The notes: generated by a model not told the origin, from the letters alone. Positions 15,283-23,927 are shown, counted from the stretch's first letter. The stretch: 32,676 nt of DNA from Candidatus Acetatifactor stercoripullorum (GCA_019114005.1 DXGH01000052.1:1-32676); one strand, 5' to 3'. Numbers and translations: made by a program.

Positions 15283-17202
15283 ATGCCATCGACATTTTTT
15301 GGATTAAATACTGCGTATACGGGGCTTTTGGCAAGCAATGCCGCATTAAACACTACCTCCAACAATATTGCAAATGTGCAGACGGAAGGATACAGCAGAC
15401 AGCAGGTGGTACAGCAGGCAAGCAATGCGCTGCGGGTGTTTCAGACCTACGGCTGTGCGGGAGCAGGCGTGGAAACCCTGGCCATAGAGCGGGTCAGGGA
15501 CGAATTTTATGATTATCGGTTCTGGAATACCAATGCCAAGCTTGGCGAGTACGAGATGAAGCAGTACTATATGCAGCAGCTGGAGACGTATTTTGAGGAC
15601 AACGGCACCAATGCAGGTTTTAAAACGGTTTTCGACCAGCTTATGATAACGGGAATGCAGGAGCTTTTAAAGGATCCGAGCAGTGACACCGCAAAATCAC
15701 AGTTTGTGGGATATGCGGGAGCTTTGGCGGAGTACTTTAACGGTCTGGCAGGAAATCTGGAGGTGCTGCAAAAGGACGTCAATCAAGAGATCAAGCTGAA
15801 GGTGGATGAGATCAATTCTCTGGCAGGAGAGATCGCTTCCCTGAATAAGCAGATCAATACCATAGAGCTGGCGGGAGGCACCGCAAATGAATTAAGAGAC
15901 AGAAGATCCCTTCTTATCGATCAATTGTCACAGATTGTAGATGTGGAGGTGTCGGAAACGCCCATTGTGGACACGAATAATCCGGAACGGGAAACCGGCG
16001 CAAACCGATATGTGGTAAAGATTGCCGGGGGACAGGTTCTTGTGGATTCCAGCGAGTATAATGGCCTGGAATGTGTTGCCAGAACCTCCTACGAAAAAGT
16101 GAATCAGACGGACATTGATGGACTGTATGAGATTTACTGGGAGGACGGACAGAAGTTTAATTTGTACAACGCGTCCATGGGAGGGCAGCTGCAGGGACTG
16201 ATTCAGCTGCGGGACGGCAATAATGGAGAAAACTTCACCGGCCAGGTGGTTTCCGTGGGCACCACAAACGGCGGGCAGCAGGACACGGTGACCATTGAGG
16301 TGGGCCAGGCGTATCTGCAGGATTTAAACAAATGCAATCTGTCTGACCAGGGAGGCATCATCAATCTGGGCAATCAGGAATTTTACTATGATTCCTGGGA
16401 ATTTACCATCAGCTATGACGGCCAGGGCAATCCGGTCTACTCTTATACCTTTACCCTGTCTGACAGTGAGAAAAATGCAAACAGGATCACCAATGACAGG
16501 GTGGGGAAAACGGCAAGCATCGGTTCTTCCATTTCCTATCAGGGAATTCCTTATTATATGAATCAGATGAATGAGTGGCTGAGAACCTTTTCCCAAAAGT
16601 TTAACGATATTCTCACAAGCGGCTACACTGCGGACAATGAAAACGGTGTGCCTATGTTTACAGGCAATCTGGCTACGGATGACGAGCAGTTTGATTTTCC
16701 GGATGACACCCGCTATGACAAGTTTACCTATGAGGATTTCCTGAACAACGGTGCCCTTACGGTAAATGTGGCGGATGACAGCTACTACCGTATAACGGCT
16801 TCCAATTTTGATGTCCTGGAGGCGATGGAGCTTGATCCCGGCCTTCTTGCCACCAAGTATGATATAGCGGACGGTGTGGAGCAAAGTGATCTTTTGCAGG
16901 ATTTAAAGGATATGGCTTACGATAAGGACAAAATGAGCTTCAGAGGCTGCTCCGCAGCCGAGTTTCTGCAGTGTGTGCTTGCGGATGTGGCGTTAAACGC
17001 AAGCCGCGCAAACACCTTCTACAGCAGCTATTCCGGGGTGGCAAACACCATTGAAAATCAGAGGCTGTCTATTTCCGGTGTAGATGAGGACGAGGAGGCT
17101 GTAAACCTGGTAAAATACCAAAATGGATACAATCTGGCCTCTAAAATGATACAGACGCTGGCAGAGGTTTACGACAGGCTCATATTGGAAACAGGAGTGT
17201 AG
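15283..17202 (+). CDS. flgK: Flagellar hook-associated protein FlgK (second paralogue)
   Basis: This 639-residue protein has a full FlgK layout. The N-terminal LNTTSNNIANVQTEGYSRQQ motif corresponds to the first copy, followed by a helical D1 region with LKDPSSDTAKSQF (compare LAKDPSSSVTQ in the neighbour). A longer variable middle follows, then a C-terminal coiled segment ending in YDRLILETGV. AGGAGG lies upstream of the ATG. The two copies are clearly paralogous but diverged, with different middle domains, so the duplication is old. They could form successive junction layers or serve different filament types. It is co-transcribed with flgL, which starts 3 bp after its stop. Confidence 0.92.
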   Translation: MPSTFFGLNTAYTGLLASNAALNTTSNNIANVQTEGYSRQQVVQQASNALRVFQTYGCAGAGVETLAIERVRDEFYDYRFWNTNAKLGEYEMKQYYMQQLETYFEDNGTNAGFKTVFDQLMITGMQELLKDPSSDTAKSQFVGYAGALAEYFNGLAGNLEVLQKDVNQEIKLKVDEINSLAGEIASLNKQINTIELAGGTANELRDRRSLLIDQLSQIVDVEVSETPIVDTNNPERETGANRYVVKIAGGQVLVDSSEYNGLECVARTSYEKVNQTDIDGLYEIYWEDGQKFNLYNASMGGQLQGLIQLRDGNNGENFTGQVVSVGTTNGGQQDTVTIEVGQAYLQDLNKCNLSDQGGIINLGNQEFYYDSWEFTISYDGQGNPVYSYTFTLSDSEKNANRITNDRVGKTASIGSSISYQGIPYYMNQMNEWLRTFSQKFNDILTSGYTADNENGVPMFTGNLATDDEQFDFPDDTRYDKFTYEDFLNNGALTVNVADDSYYRITASNFDVLEAMELDPGLLATKYDIADGVEQSDLLQDLKDMAYDKDKMSFRGCSAAEFLQCVLADVALNASRANTFYSSYSGVANTIENQRLSISGVDEDEEAVNLVKYQNGYNLASKMIQTLAEVYDRLILETGV

Positions 17203-17205
17203 CAT

Positions 17206-18759
17206 ATGAGAATTACCAATAAAATCATACAGAGAAATAATCTTTCCAACATCAACACAAACAAAATCTACCAGGATAAGCTGAGCACCCAGATGTCCAC
17301 TCAAAAGAAGATCAACCGTCCTTCCGACGATCCTGTGGTGGCCATCAGAGCCTTACGGCTGAGAAGCAGTGTTACGGAGGTCACACAGTACTACAGCAAA
17401 AATATTCCTGATGCGGAAAGCTGGCTGAATGTGACAGAGGATGCGCTGAACAATTTGACAGATATCCTCACAGATATGATTTCCCAGTGCACCAAAGGAT
17501 CCAATGGTGATCTAACCAGCTCCGACCGGGAAATCATCCTGGAGCAGCTTAAGGCTCTCAGTGAGGAAGTGTACAGCACAGGAGATGCGGATTATGCGGG
17601 AAGGTATGTGTTTACCGGCTACCGCACGGACACCTCCCTGAGTTTTACGGAGGAGCAGACCCTTCGCTATGATATCACAGAACAGATCGATAATACGGCG
17701 CTGGAGTCCATGACTAAGGTGAACATGGGTGATCTGCTGAATATCAATTCCGGTAATTACAATAATATGAACGTAACGGAAAATGACATTTCTTCGGTGG
17801 AGGTTTATCGGATCCAGCTGTCTTATGACGACTGTTATTCCGGAGCGGACGCTGCTCCCTCCATAAGCTTTCAGGTGCTGGATCGGGCTACCGGACAATA
17901 CAACTGGGAGACCTGGGATGCTGCGGGCGGCGAGATTACCATTATGCATGCCAGCGACAAGAATCCGGATCCCTATACACAGGCGGCCAATGATCCCGAT
18001 GCGGTTATCTATGTGCCGGAAACGGGCGAGCTGCTTTTGGGAAGTAACCGTCATGAAACTTTGATGGCTGCGAAGGATGACGGAACCACTGTGGCCAACG
18101 AGGGAGAAATCCGTGTCAGTTATCAGAAGGAAAACTGGGAGAAGGGGGATTTAAGACCGGAGCATTATTTCTACTGCCAGGCGGACGGGATTACTTACAA
18201 TGCAGACTACTTGACAGGAAATGCGGTGCGCCAGGATATTGAGTATGATGTAGGTTTTAATCAGACCATAAAGGTAAATTCCACGGCGGATGAGTGTTTT
18301 CAACATGGAATCGGAAGGGATGTGGACGATCTGGTAAATTCCCTTCAGGAGGTCATTGATATCGAAACGCTGATCACCGATCTGGAGAAGCTGCAGGAGA
18401 CGGCTGTGGGAGCCGATGCGGAGAAGCTGCAGACCCAGCTGGATGCGGCAAATAAGGCACTGGCCCTTTCTAAGGATAAATGCCAGAAGCTGTTTGAGAA
18501 AGGCATTACCGTCTTTCAGGGGTATCTGGATGATGCAAACCTGTGCATCACCAACTGCGGCACCAGAAGCAGTAAGCTGGAGCTGATCGATAACAGGATG
18601 AAGAACCAGAAAACCACCTTTGAGACGTTGAAGAGTGAAAATGAGGACATTGATATCACGGAAGTGGTTATTCAGCTTACCAGCGCGGAGCTGACATATG
18701 AGGCGGCACTGATGGCCACCGGCAAGGTGGTGCAGACCAGTCTGTTGAACTTTATTTAA
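17206..18759 (+). CDS. flgL: Flagellar hook-associated protein FlgL
   Basis: This 517-residue protein is longer than the usual roughly 300-residue FlgL because of a central insertion (about 200-340). The N-terminus MRITNKIIQRNNLSNINTNK and KKINRPSDDPVVAIRALRLR are flagellin-like FlgL signatures. DADYAGRYVFTGYRTD is also typical. The C-terminus has the helix SAELTYEAALMATGKVVQTS, which pairs with the N-terminal helix as in flagellin. FlgL is the second junction protein between FlgK and the filament. GGAG just upstream of the ATG serves as ribosome binding site within the flgK end. Confidence 0.93.
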   Translation: MRITNKIIQRNNLSNINTNKIYQDKLSTQMSTQKKINRPSDDPVVAIRALRLRSSVTEVTQYYSKNIPDAESWLNVTEDALNNLTDILTDMISQCTKGSNGDLTSSDREIILEQLKALSEEVYSTGDADYAGRYVFTGYRTDTSLSFTEEQTLRYDITEQIDNTALESMTKVNMGDLLNINSGNYNNMNVTENDISSVEVYRIQLSYDDCYSGADAAPSISFQVLDRATGQYNWETWDAAGGEITIMHASDKNPDPYTQAANDPDAVIYVPETGELLLGSNRHETLMAAKDDGTTVANEGEIRVSYQKENWEKGDLRPEHYFYCQADGITYNADYLTGNAVRQDIEYDVGFNQTIKVNSTADECFQHGIGRDVDDLVNSLQEVIDIETLITDLEKLQETAVGADAEKLQTQLDAANKALALSKDKCQKLFEKGITVFQGYLDDANLCITNCGTRSSKLELIDNRMKNQKTTFETLKSENEDIDITEVVIQLTSAELTYEAALMATGKVVQTSLLNFI

Positions 18760-18780
18760 TCAAGGCGGATAGGAGTGCAC

Positions 18781-19239
18781 ATGAAGATTCATACAAGGAT
18801 TTTTGGGGAGATAGAAATTGCAGAGGAAAAAATCATTACCTTTGAGAATGGTATTATCGGTTTTCCTGATCTGAAACGGTTTACCTTGCTGCACGATGAG
18901 GCCAGAGGGACGGATGCGGGCATCCGCTTTCTGCAGTCTATTGAGGAACCGGGCTTTGCCATGCCGGTGATGGACCCTTTAATAGTAAAGCCGGATTATA
19001 ACCCGGAGGTAAACGATGAGCTGCTTGCCGCTGCGGGGGAAATTACCCCGGAGAATCTTGTGGTGCTGGTGACGGTGACGATACCTAAGGATCTGACCAA
19101 GATGACTGTGAACCTGCAAGGCCCCTTTGTCATCAATGCGGAGGAACGCAAGGCCTGCCAGGTGATTGTGGAGGGGCAGGATTATCCCGTAAAATTCCCT
19201 GTCTATGAAATTCTGCGGACGCGAAAGGCGGGTGAGTAG
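18781..19239 (+). CDS. fliW: Flagellar assembly factor FliW
   Basis: This 152-residue protein has the FliW pattern ENGIIGFPDLKRF near the N-terminus and ENLVVLVTVTIP in the middle. The ATG at 18781 follows AGGAG with a 5-base gap and is preferred over a GTG two codons earlier. In Bacillus FliW binds flagellin, and once flagellin is exported it binds and inhibits CsrA, so filament assembly sets flagellin translation. The next gene is csrA, one base past this stop, exactly as this partner-switch circuit requires. The flagellin gene itself is not in the window. Confidence 0.95.
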   Translation: MKIHTRIFGEIEIAEEKIITFENGIIGFPDLKRFTLLHDEARGTDAGIRFLQSIEEPGFAMPVMDPLIVKPDYNPEVNDELLAAAGEITPENLVVLVTVTIPKDLTKMTVNLQGPFVINAEERKACQVIVEGQDYPVKFPVYEILRTRKAGE

Positions 19240-19240
19240 T

Positions 19241-19459
19241 ATGCTTGCTTTATCCAGAAAAAAGGGCGAGGCGATTGTGATTAACAATAACATCGAGGTG
19301 ACGGTTTTAGAGGTAAAGGGGGATCAGGTGAAAATAGGTATTTCCGCTCCCAGGGAGGTTCCCGTGTACCGGAAAGAGGTCTATGCCCAGATACAGCAGG
19401 CAAATGAGGATACTGTGAATGCAGAAGGAATAGAGGCTCTGCAGAATCTTCTAAGCTGA
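19241..19459 (+). CDS. csrA: RNA-binding translational regulator CsrA
   Basis: This 72-residue protein begins MLALSRKKGEAIVINNNIEV and contains KIGISAPREVPVYRKEVY, the CsrA RNA-binding strands with the conserved Arg. It binds GGA motifs in mRNA leaders, in this setting classically the flagellin mRNA, and blocks translation. The start overlaps the end of fliW (TAG-T-ATG), so the two are probably translationally coupled. Downstream, where flaG would be expected, the sequence instead passes into a relic of the fliS 3' end and a copy of the FliT-like gene. Confidence 0.96.
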   Translation: MLALSRKKGEAIVINNNIEVTVLEVKGDQVKIGISAPREVPVYRKEVYAQIQQANEDTVNAEGIEALQNLLS

Positions 19460-19476
19460 CTGCAGACGAACCTGAT

Positions 19477-19510
19477 AAGGAAGCAATGCACATCAACAGG
19501 GTGAAAGGAA
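19477..19510 (+). pseudogene. Relic of the fliS 3' end
   Basis: Eleven codons read KEAMHINRVKG, matching KEVMRINREKG at the C-terminus of the intact FliS at 26963-26995 in 8 of 11 positions. The relic starts 18 bp after the csrA stop and runs directly into the first copy of the FliT-like gene, as the true fliS does at the second copy. The rest of this fliS is absent. It marks the left end of a duplicated block. Confidence 0.75.
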
Positions 19511-19519
19511 GCAGGAGGT

Positions 19520-19993
19520 ATGGAGACACAGCTTGATATTTTATCTGAAACGCTTGACAAAAAACTTTTAGTGCTGAATAAGATACAAGAATACAATAAG
19601 ATTCAGGAGCAAAGTTTCCAGAACGGCCAAGTCAGGCTGCAGGATTTTGACGAAGCAGTGGAGCAGAAGGGAAGGTTGATCGAAGAGATTAATCGGCTGG
19701 ACGAGGGCTTTGAGCTTCTTTATGAGAGACTTGCCCAAGAGCTAAGAGAAAACAGACAAAGGTATGCCTTGCAGATTAAGGCTTTGCAGCAGAAGGTAGC
19801 CCGGGTGACGGAATTGAGCGTTGCCGTACAGGCTCAAGAGCAGCGGAATAAAAAGCTGGTGGAGGATTTTTTTGCCGGACAGAAGGAACAGATCGGCAAA
19901 AACAGAAAGACTTCCAAGGCGGCTTATGGCTATTATAAAAATATGAGCGGCGGGAATTATGTGCAGCCCCAATTCTTTGACGATAAGCAATAA
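19520..19993 (+). CDS. FliT/FlgN-like flagellar coiled-coil protein (copy 1)
   Basis: This 157-residue protein is nearly all helical, with heptad-rich stretches at about 1-35 and 45-120, and has no membrane segment. The tail is KNRKTSKAAYGYYK followed by a PQFFDD end. By position (the second copy overlaps fliS) and by shape it is probably an export chaperone of the FliT or FlgN kind, but sequence alone does not prove it. The 22 differences from copy 2 are mostly conservative (Lys/Arg, Ile/Val, Ala/Ser, Asp/Glu), which suggests both copies are kept by selection. AGGAGG sits only one base from the ATG, which is too close; AAAGGA 10 bases upstream, shared with copy 2, is the likelier ribosome binding site. 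Confidence 0.8.
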   Translation: METQLDILSETLDKKLLVLNKIQEYNKIQEQSFQNGQVRLQDFDEAVEQKGRLIEEINRLDEGFELLYERLAQELRENRQRYALQIKALQQKVARVTELSVAVQAQEQRNKKLVEDFFAGQKEQIGKNRKTSKAAYGYYKNMSGGNYVQPQFFDDKQ

Positions 19994-20008
19994 CGGAAAC
20001 AGACACAG

Positions 20009-20055
20009 AGGCGTTGTTCTGGCAGATGAGAAATTCTGTCACGACGGCGCCTTTC
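20009..20055 (+). terminator. Terminator-like hairpin after FliT-like copy 1
   Basis: AGGCGTTGT (20009-20017) pairs with ACGGCGCCT (20044-20052), using two G-U pairs, and TTT follows. The equivalent hairpin after copy 2 has different bases in the left arm but keeps pairing, so the structure is conserved. The U-tract is short, so termination may be partial. Confidence 0.55.
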
Positions 20056-20060
20056 TGATA

Positions 20061-20089
20061 TTGCATTCTTTTTTCTTTTCTGGTATGAT
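20061..20089 (+). promoter_or_regulatory. Sigma-A promoter for defence cassette 1
   Basis: TTGCAT (20061-20066), 17 bp, TATGAT (20084-20089). Both hexamers and the exact spacing are conserved at 27533-27561 although the spacer sequence differs. It would start a leader of about 220 nt before the methyltransferase gene. Confidence 0.7.
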
Positions 20090-20178
20090 GAAGTCATCAA
20101 ATCTTTGGAAAACGGATTTCTTTCATCTACTTTCTTACATGATTCCGGCTTTTCGCCAAAGTATCAATAAAATTAAAA

Positions 20179-20222
20179 AGCAGGCGGAAGGTGCATTTCG
20201 GTTTCTTCTGCGAAAGCCTGCT
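20179..20222 (+). promoter_or_regulatory. Bulged hairpin in the leader of cassette 1
   Basis: The 3' arm CGAAAGCCTGCT (20211-20222) pairs with AGCAGGC (20179-20185) and TTTCG (20196-20200), separated by a 10-nt bulge around a 10-nt loop. It lies at the end of the duplicated block and is not present in cassette 2. It may be a leader structure controlling the methyltransferase gene; no U-tract follows, so it is not a terminator. Confidence 0.35.
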
Positions 20223-20316
20223 GCATTGCTGTGGATAATGGAAGGCAGATTGAGGAATCAAAGGTGAGTATTGGAATTTTGGAAAAATGAGAGCTGTAAA
20301 ATAAGGAGACCATGAT

Positions 20317-23205
20317 ATGAGGACGATTGAAATTATCATCCAGAGACTAGGGTATAACAGATCGGAAAAATTGTTCTATTCATCTGATATTGACAAATGT
20401 GTTGATTTATCATGGCATGATAGAAGAGTGATGCGTGAATTGGCTCCTTATGCTTTTTATATTGTAGAGGGCAGTGTGCTTGCAGTTTTTTTCGATGATC
20501 TACACAACAGGGCAGATGCGGAAATTCAGGGAAAAATTTGGAATGCGCAAATGCCGGTTGTTATTTCCGATGAGGGAAACTGCGTTAAAATTTATAATGG
20601 GAAAAGTATGGTTTTGGATGTTAATAAGAAAATCAGATTGCGGGATATTACTGCATATGATTTGAGTCAGTGTGATGAAAGAAACGCATTTTCGTATTGG
20701 AATGTGACTAACAGTTTGGCATCAGACCTTTACGGAAAAAGTATGGGTAAAAAGAATTTAAATGAATTATTAATAGACAATCTTACATATATTACCCAAA
20801 AGCTGAAAGATGAATATAAAATCTCCTTTGCAAATAAGCTGATGCTGAGGGTACTGTTTATTCGATATTTGATTGACAGGGGCGTTAATATTGGATATAA
20901 GGGGCTTAGTGCTGATGTGAAACATTCACAAGCGGCGCTTTTGAATATGATTCAAAATAAGGATGAATTTTTTGGGCTGGTAAAATACTTAAAGGAAAGG
21001 TTTAATGGAAACCTCTTTGAAGTGGATGAGCAAACGGAAAAGGACGAAATAACAGAAGCTGCTCTTTGTATGCTGCATGATTTTTTGGCAGCTAAGGAAG
21101 AAATGAAAACAGGACAGCTGTGTTTATTTCCCTTTTATGACTTTAATATAATTCCCATTGAATTAATAAGCAACATATATGAGATTTTGTTGGGCAGGGA
21201 AAAGCAAAATAAGGATAAAGCATTTTACACACCGGAGTATCTGGCAGATTACATTGTAAATCGAACAGTTGGGAAATATCTTGCTAGTGAGAGTGAGTGC
21301 AAGGTGCTGGATCCTTCCTGTGGGTCGGGCATTTTTCTGGTTAAGTCGCTCCAAAAAATATTGGAACGTAATGCTGATTCCAATGGTTTTTTGCAGGATA
21401 GGGACAGAATCAATGCGCTGGTGAAAGAAAATATATATGGTGTAGACTATAATGAGGAAGCTGTAGATGTTACAATTTTCTCTATTTATATTACGCTCTT
21501 TGACTATCAGAACCCTAAGAGTCTGGAAGGGTTTAAATTACCTTTGTTAAAAAATGAAAACATTCTTTTCGGAGACTTTTTTGACGAAGAGAAGATGGAA
21601 CCAATTCAAAATACAAGGTTCAAGTTTATCTTAGGAAATCCGCCATGGGGAAGTGTTAAACAGCAGAATTATAAAAAGTATTGTGAAGAGAGAAAGGTTG
21701 TTGCGCAAAACGGTGAAATTTGTGTCGCATTTTTGCTTAAAACTCAGGAAATCGGAGATACAGATACAGAATGCAGTTTAGTAATTCCTTCGAAAATATT
21801 GTATAAGGGAAAAAGTCCTTCTGTGGCTCTGAGAAAAAGCCTGCTAACCAATACACAGCTGGAGCAGGTACTGGAAATTTCGGCGGTAAGAAAACAAATT
21901 TTTAAGGGTGCAATCGCTCCGGCAGCTGTGCTTTCTTTTTTGTGTAAAAAAAGCTCCCCGAATCATAAAGTGGAATATATCAGTCTAAAGCCTAATAAAT
22001 ACATGAAGTTATTTGGAATGATTATGGTGGAACCGGATGATGTTAAGTATGTAAAACAGACGTTATTCTTGGAAAATGATGATTTATGGAAGATATTGGT
22101 TTACGGTGGGTATTGGGATTTTGAATTGCTCAGCAGTATGCGTGAAAGATTCAGAACTATTAAGGATATTGCAGCTGAGCATAATCTGATAATGAAAAAA
22201 GGACTTCAGGATAATGACGGTGATAGGAAGGATGCTTCACATTTAGTTGGAAAAAAAATTCTGGATTCTGACAAGTCGATAGATCATTTTTATTTTAATG
22301 ATAGATCATGTTCGATTTTCAGGAAAGATAAAATACATCGCCCTAGAACACCAGAGATATATAAAGCACCATATGTTCTTTTCAAGAAGGGATTAGATTG
22401 TGCAGATTATTCTATAAAGGCAGTATATGTGGAAGAAGATTTCCTTTATCGTGAGACAATAAACTGCATAAAGGGCTCAGAGGCTGATAAAAATGTTCTA
22501 TTAAATTTATGCGGTTTGCTTAATTCATCCCTGTTTTCTTATTTTAATTTAATGCTGGGGTCTTCGGCGGGGATAGAGAGAGAACAGGTTTTCCTGGAAG
22601 AATTAGCCGATTATCCATACACATATAGTGACGAGCTTGTCGAACTGGTTCAGGAAATGCAGAGGGAAGCATGCCATGGGCATAAAGATGAATTGCAGGC
22701 TAAATTAAACAAATGTGTTATGAAAATGTATGGCTTACAGGATAATTGGTTTGTTGATTATGTTCTGACTGTGCAAATTCCCATGCTTTGCGGAGCGTAC
22801 CAAGAGAAAAGGTGCGATGTAAACATGATGAGAGAGTATGCTTCCATTTTATCTCACATATGGGATGAACATTTTGGGCAAAGTGAGGTGTATTATGCTG
22901 TAAACATTTATCCGGATATAAAAGGGAAATTTGCAGCTCTGGAAGTAAAATTTACTTTTGAGAAAACAGCAGCGAATATTTACATTGTTGATAGTGTTGA
23001 CGATGATATTGACCTGCTTACTGATTTTATGATCTATCAGTTGAATGATTGTTTTTATCAAACGAAAAATATTTTAGAATTTTGTGATGACGCCTTTGTG
23101 ATTGTAAAACCGATAGAGGCTAAGAATTGGCATCCGGCAATGGCTGTAAAGGATAGCTATAAGGTTCTAAATACAGTGCTTCTGGGAAAGGAGGACTGTA
23201 AATGA
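20317..23205 (+). CDS. Eco57I-type N6-adenine DNA methyltransferase (cassette 1)
   Basis: This 962-residue protein starts at ATG 20317 with AAGGAG eight bases upstream. Motif I is DPSCGSG (332-338) for SAM binding, preceded by KAFYTPEYLADYI. Motif IV is NPPW (441-444), so this enzyme methylates adenine N6. Residues about 470-960 form a long target-recognition and C-terminal region. Residues about 45-100 (VEGSVLAVFFDD, PVVISDEGNCVKIYNG) look like the nuclease-like N-terminal fold of type I or IIG enzymes, but I see no ExK catalytic pair. Cleavage is probably done by the partner gene, whose ATG overlaps this stop in ATGA. Codons are visibly AT-richer than in the flagellar genes, indicating transfer. 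Function: self-DNA protection in a restriction-modification pair. Confidence 0.9.
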   Translation: MRTIEIIIQRLGYNRSEKLFYSSDIDKCVDLSWHDRRVMRELAPYAFYIVEGSVLAVFFDDLHNRADAEIQGKIWNAQMPVVISDEGNCVKIYNGKSMVLDVNKKIRLRDITAYDLSQCDERNAFSYWNVTNSLASDLYGKSMGKKNLNELLIDNLTYITQKLKDEYKISFANKLMLRVLFIRYLIDRGVNIGYKGLSADVKHSQAALLNMIQNKDEFFGLVKYLKERFNGNLFEVDEQTEKDEITEAALCMLHDFLAAKEEMKTGQLCLFPFYDFNIIPIELISNIYEILLGREKQNKDKAFYTPEYLADYIVNRTVGKYLASESECKVLDPSCGSGIFLVKSLQKILERNADSNGFLQDRDRINALVKENIYGVDYNEEAVDVTIFSIYITLFDYQNPKSLEGFKLPLLKNENILFGDFFDEEKMEPIQNTRFKFILGNPPWGSVKQQNYKKYCEERKVVAQNGEICVAFLLKTQEIGDTDTECSLVIPSKILYKGKSPSVALRKSLLTNTQLEQVLEISAVRKQIFKGAIAPAAVLSFLCKKSSPNHKVEYISLKPNKYMKLFGMIMVEPDDVKYVKQTLFLENDDLWKILVYGGYWDFELLSSMRERFRTIKDIAAEHNLIMKKGLQDNDGDRKDASHLVGKKILDSDKSIDHFYFNDRSCSIFRKDKIHRPRTPEIYKAPYVLFKKGLDCADYSIKAVYVEEDFLYRETINCIKGSEADKNVLLNLCGLLNSSLFSYFNLMLGSSAGIEREQVFLEELADYPYTYSDELVELVQEMQREACHGHKDELQAKLNKCVMKMYGLQDNWFVDYVLTVQIPMLCGAYQEKRCDVNMMREYASILSHIWDEHFGQSEVYYAVNIYPDIKGKFAALEVKFTFEKTAANIYIVDSVDDDIDLLTDFMIYQLNDCFYQTKNILEFCDDAFVIVKPIEAKNWHPAMAVKDSYKVLNTVLLGKEDCK

Positions 23206-23858
23206 GCGGTAGGTTAAATAGGAAAATTTTAGAGAAATTGTATCGGGCAAATTTTGAGAAAATCACAAATTATATTCTTGAAATATGCGAGCTGGTTGCA
23301 CGGGATTATGAGAAAAAGCAGTTAAAGCTGCCCAATGAAGAAAATACGATCAGAAGTATCATGCTTGAAGAATATATGAAAAAACAAAAATATAATTACG
23401 GGATGTCGAGTTACAGGTTTGAACTCGAAGTGCCTGAGCATTATGCCGGAAATGGGAGGCATATGGGAAGAGTAGATATTCGCATTCTCTTAAAAAGTGA
23501 TTTTGAAAAGGAAGACGCGTACTATATTATAGAATGTAAGAGAATTGACGGAACAGCCGAATTGAATAAAAAGTATGTAAAAGAAGGTGTTGCCCGATTT
23601 GTTAATCAAAAATACTCTTCTTATTATGGCAGAAATATAATGCTGGGATTTGTTGTAAAAAAGCTTGATGTGTCTGCCAATGCCAGGCTGATTGAAAAGA
23701 TTCAAAATTCAGATTCAAACCAGCATATGCACGGTAATTTCCAGCTTGTTGGAAAGGAAGGCGCGACAGAAAGTTATAAATGCATGTATCAGATACAGTC
23801 TGGACAGATAGAGCTGCGTCACATATTTTCAGACTATTCAAGTATTATACAGCATTGA
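23202..23858 (+). CDS. Small PD-(D/E)xK nuclease-like protein, partner of the methyltransferase
   Basis: This 218-residue protein is probably the endonuclease of cassette 1. The core reads GRVDIRILL, then YYIIECKRID. Asp92, Glu111 and Lys113 fit the D-X(n)-ExK catalytic signature of the PD-(D/E)xK superfamily, and Glu74 or Glu76 could be the helix-1 acidic residue. A helical N-terminus (about 1-65) precedes the core. The ATG overlaps the methyltransferase stop by four bases, which implies coupled translation and a functional pair. The AT-rich composition matches its partner. I do not recognise a named family. An alternative is a nucleic-acid-binding accessory subunit, but the catalytic triad argues for cleavage. 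A terminator follows 32 bp after the stop. Confidence 0.78.
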   Translation: MSGRLNRKILEKLYRANFEKITNYILEICELVARDYEKKQLKLPNEENTIRSIMLEEYMKKQKYNYGMSSYRFELEVPEHYAGNGRHMGRVDIRILLKSDFEKEDAYYIIECKRIDGTAELNKKYVKEGVARFVNQKYSSYYGRNIMLGFVVKKLDVSANARLIEKIQNSDSNQHMHGNFQLVGKEGATESYKCMYQIQSGQIELRHIFSDYSSIIQH

Positions 23859-23889
23859 AACGGTTCTAAAGTAATTGCAAATGAGAAAG

Positions 23890-23927
23890 GAGAAGTGTGA
23901 TTTTTTTGCACTTCTCTATTAATTTTT
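23890..23927 (+). terminator. Intrinsic terminator of cassette 1
   Basis: GAGAAGTG (23890-23897) and CACTTCTC (23909-23916) form a perfect 8-bp stem with an 11-nt loop, followed by a T-rich tract including TTTTTT at 23923-23928. It insulates cassette 1 from the flagellar genes downstream. Confidence 0.75.

Larger units (their letters stand above)
19477..20186 (+). repeat. Direct repeat copy 1 (fliS tail, FliT-like gene, terminator, promoter, leader)
   Basis: This block of about 710 bp matches 26963-27665 along its length, in the same orientation and with the same order of parts. The coding part gives proteins about 86 percent identical (22 differences in 157 counted by eye). The non-coding part shares the terminator hairpin, the TTGCAT-N17-TATGAT promoter and a 3' end containing GGCTTTTCGCCAAAGTATCA. 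Similarity fades after AGGCG at 20182-20186. Confidence 0.85.
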
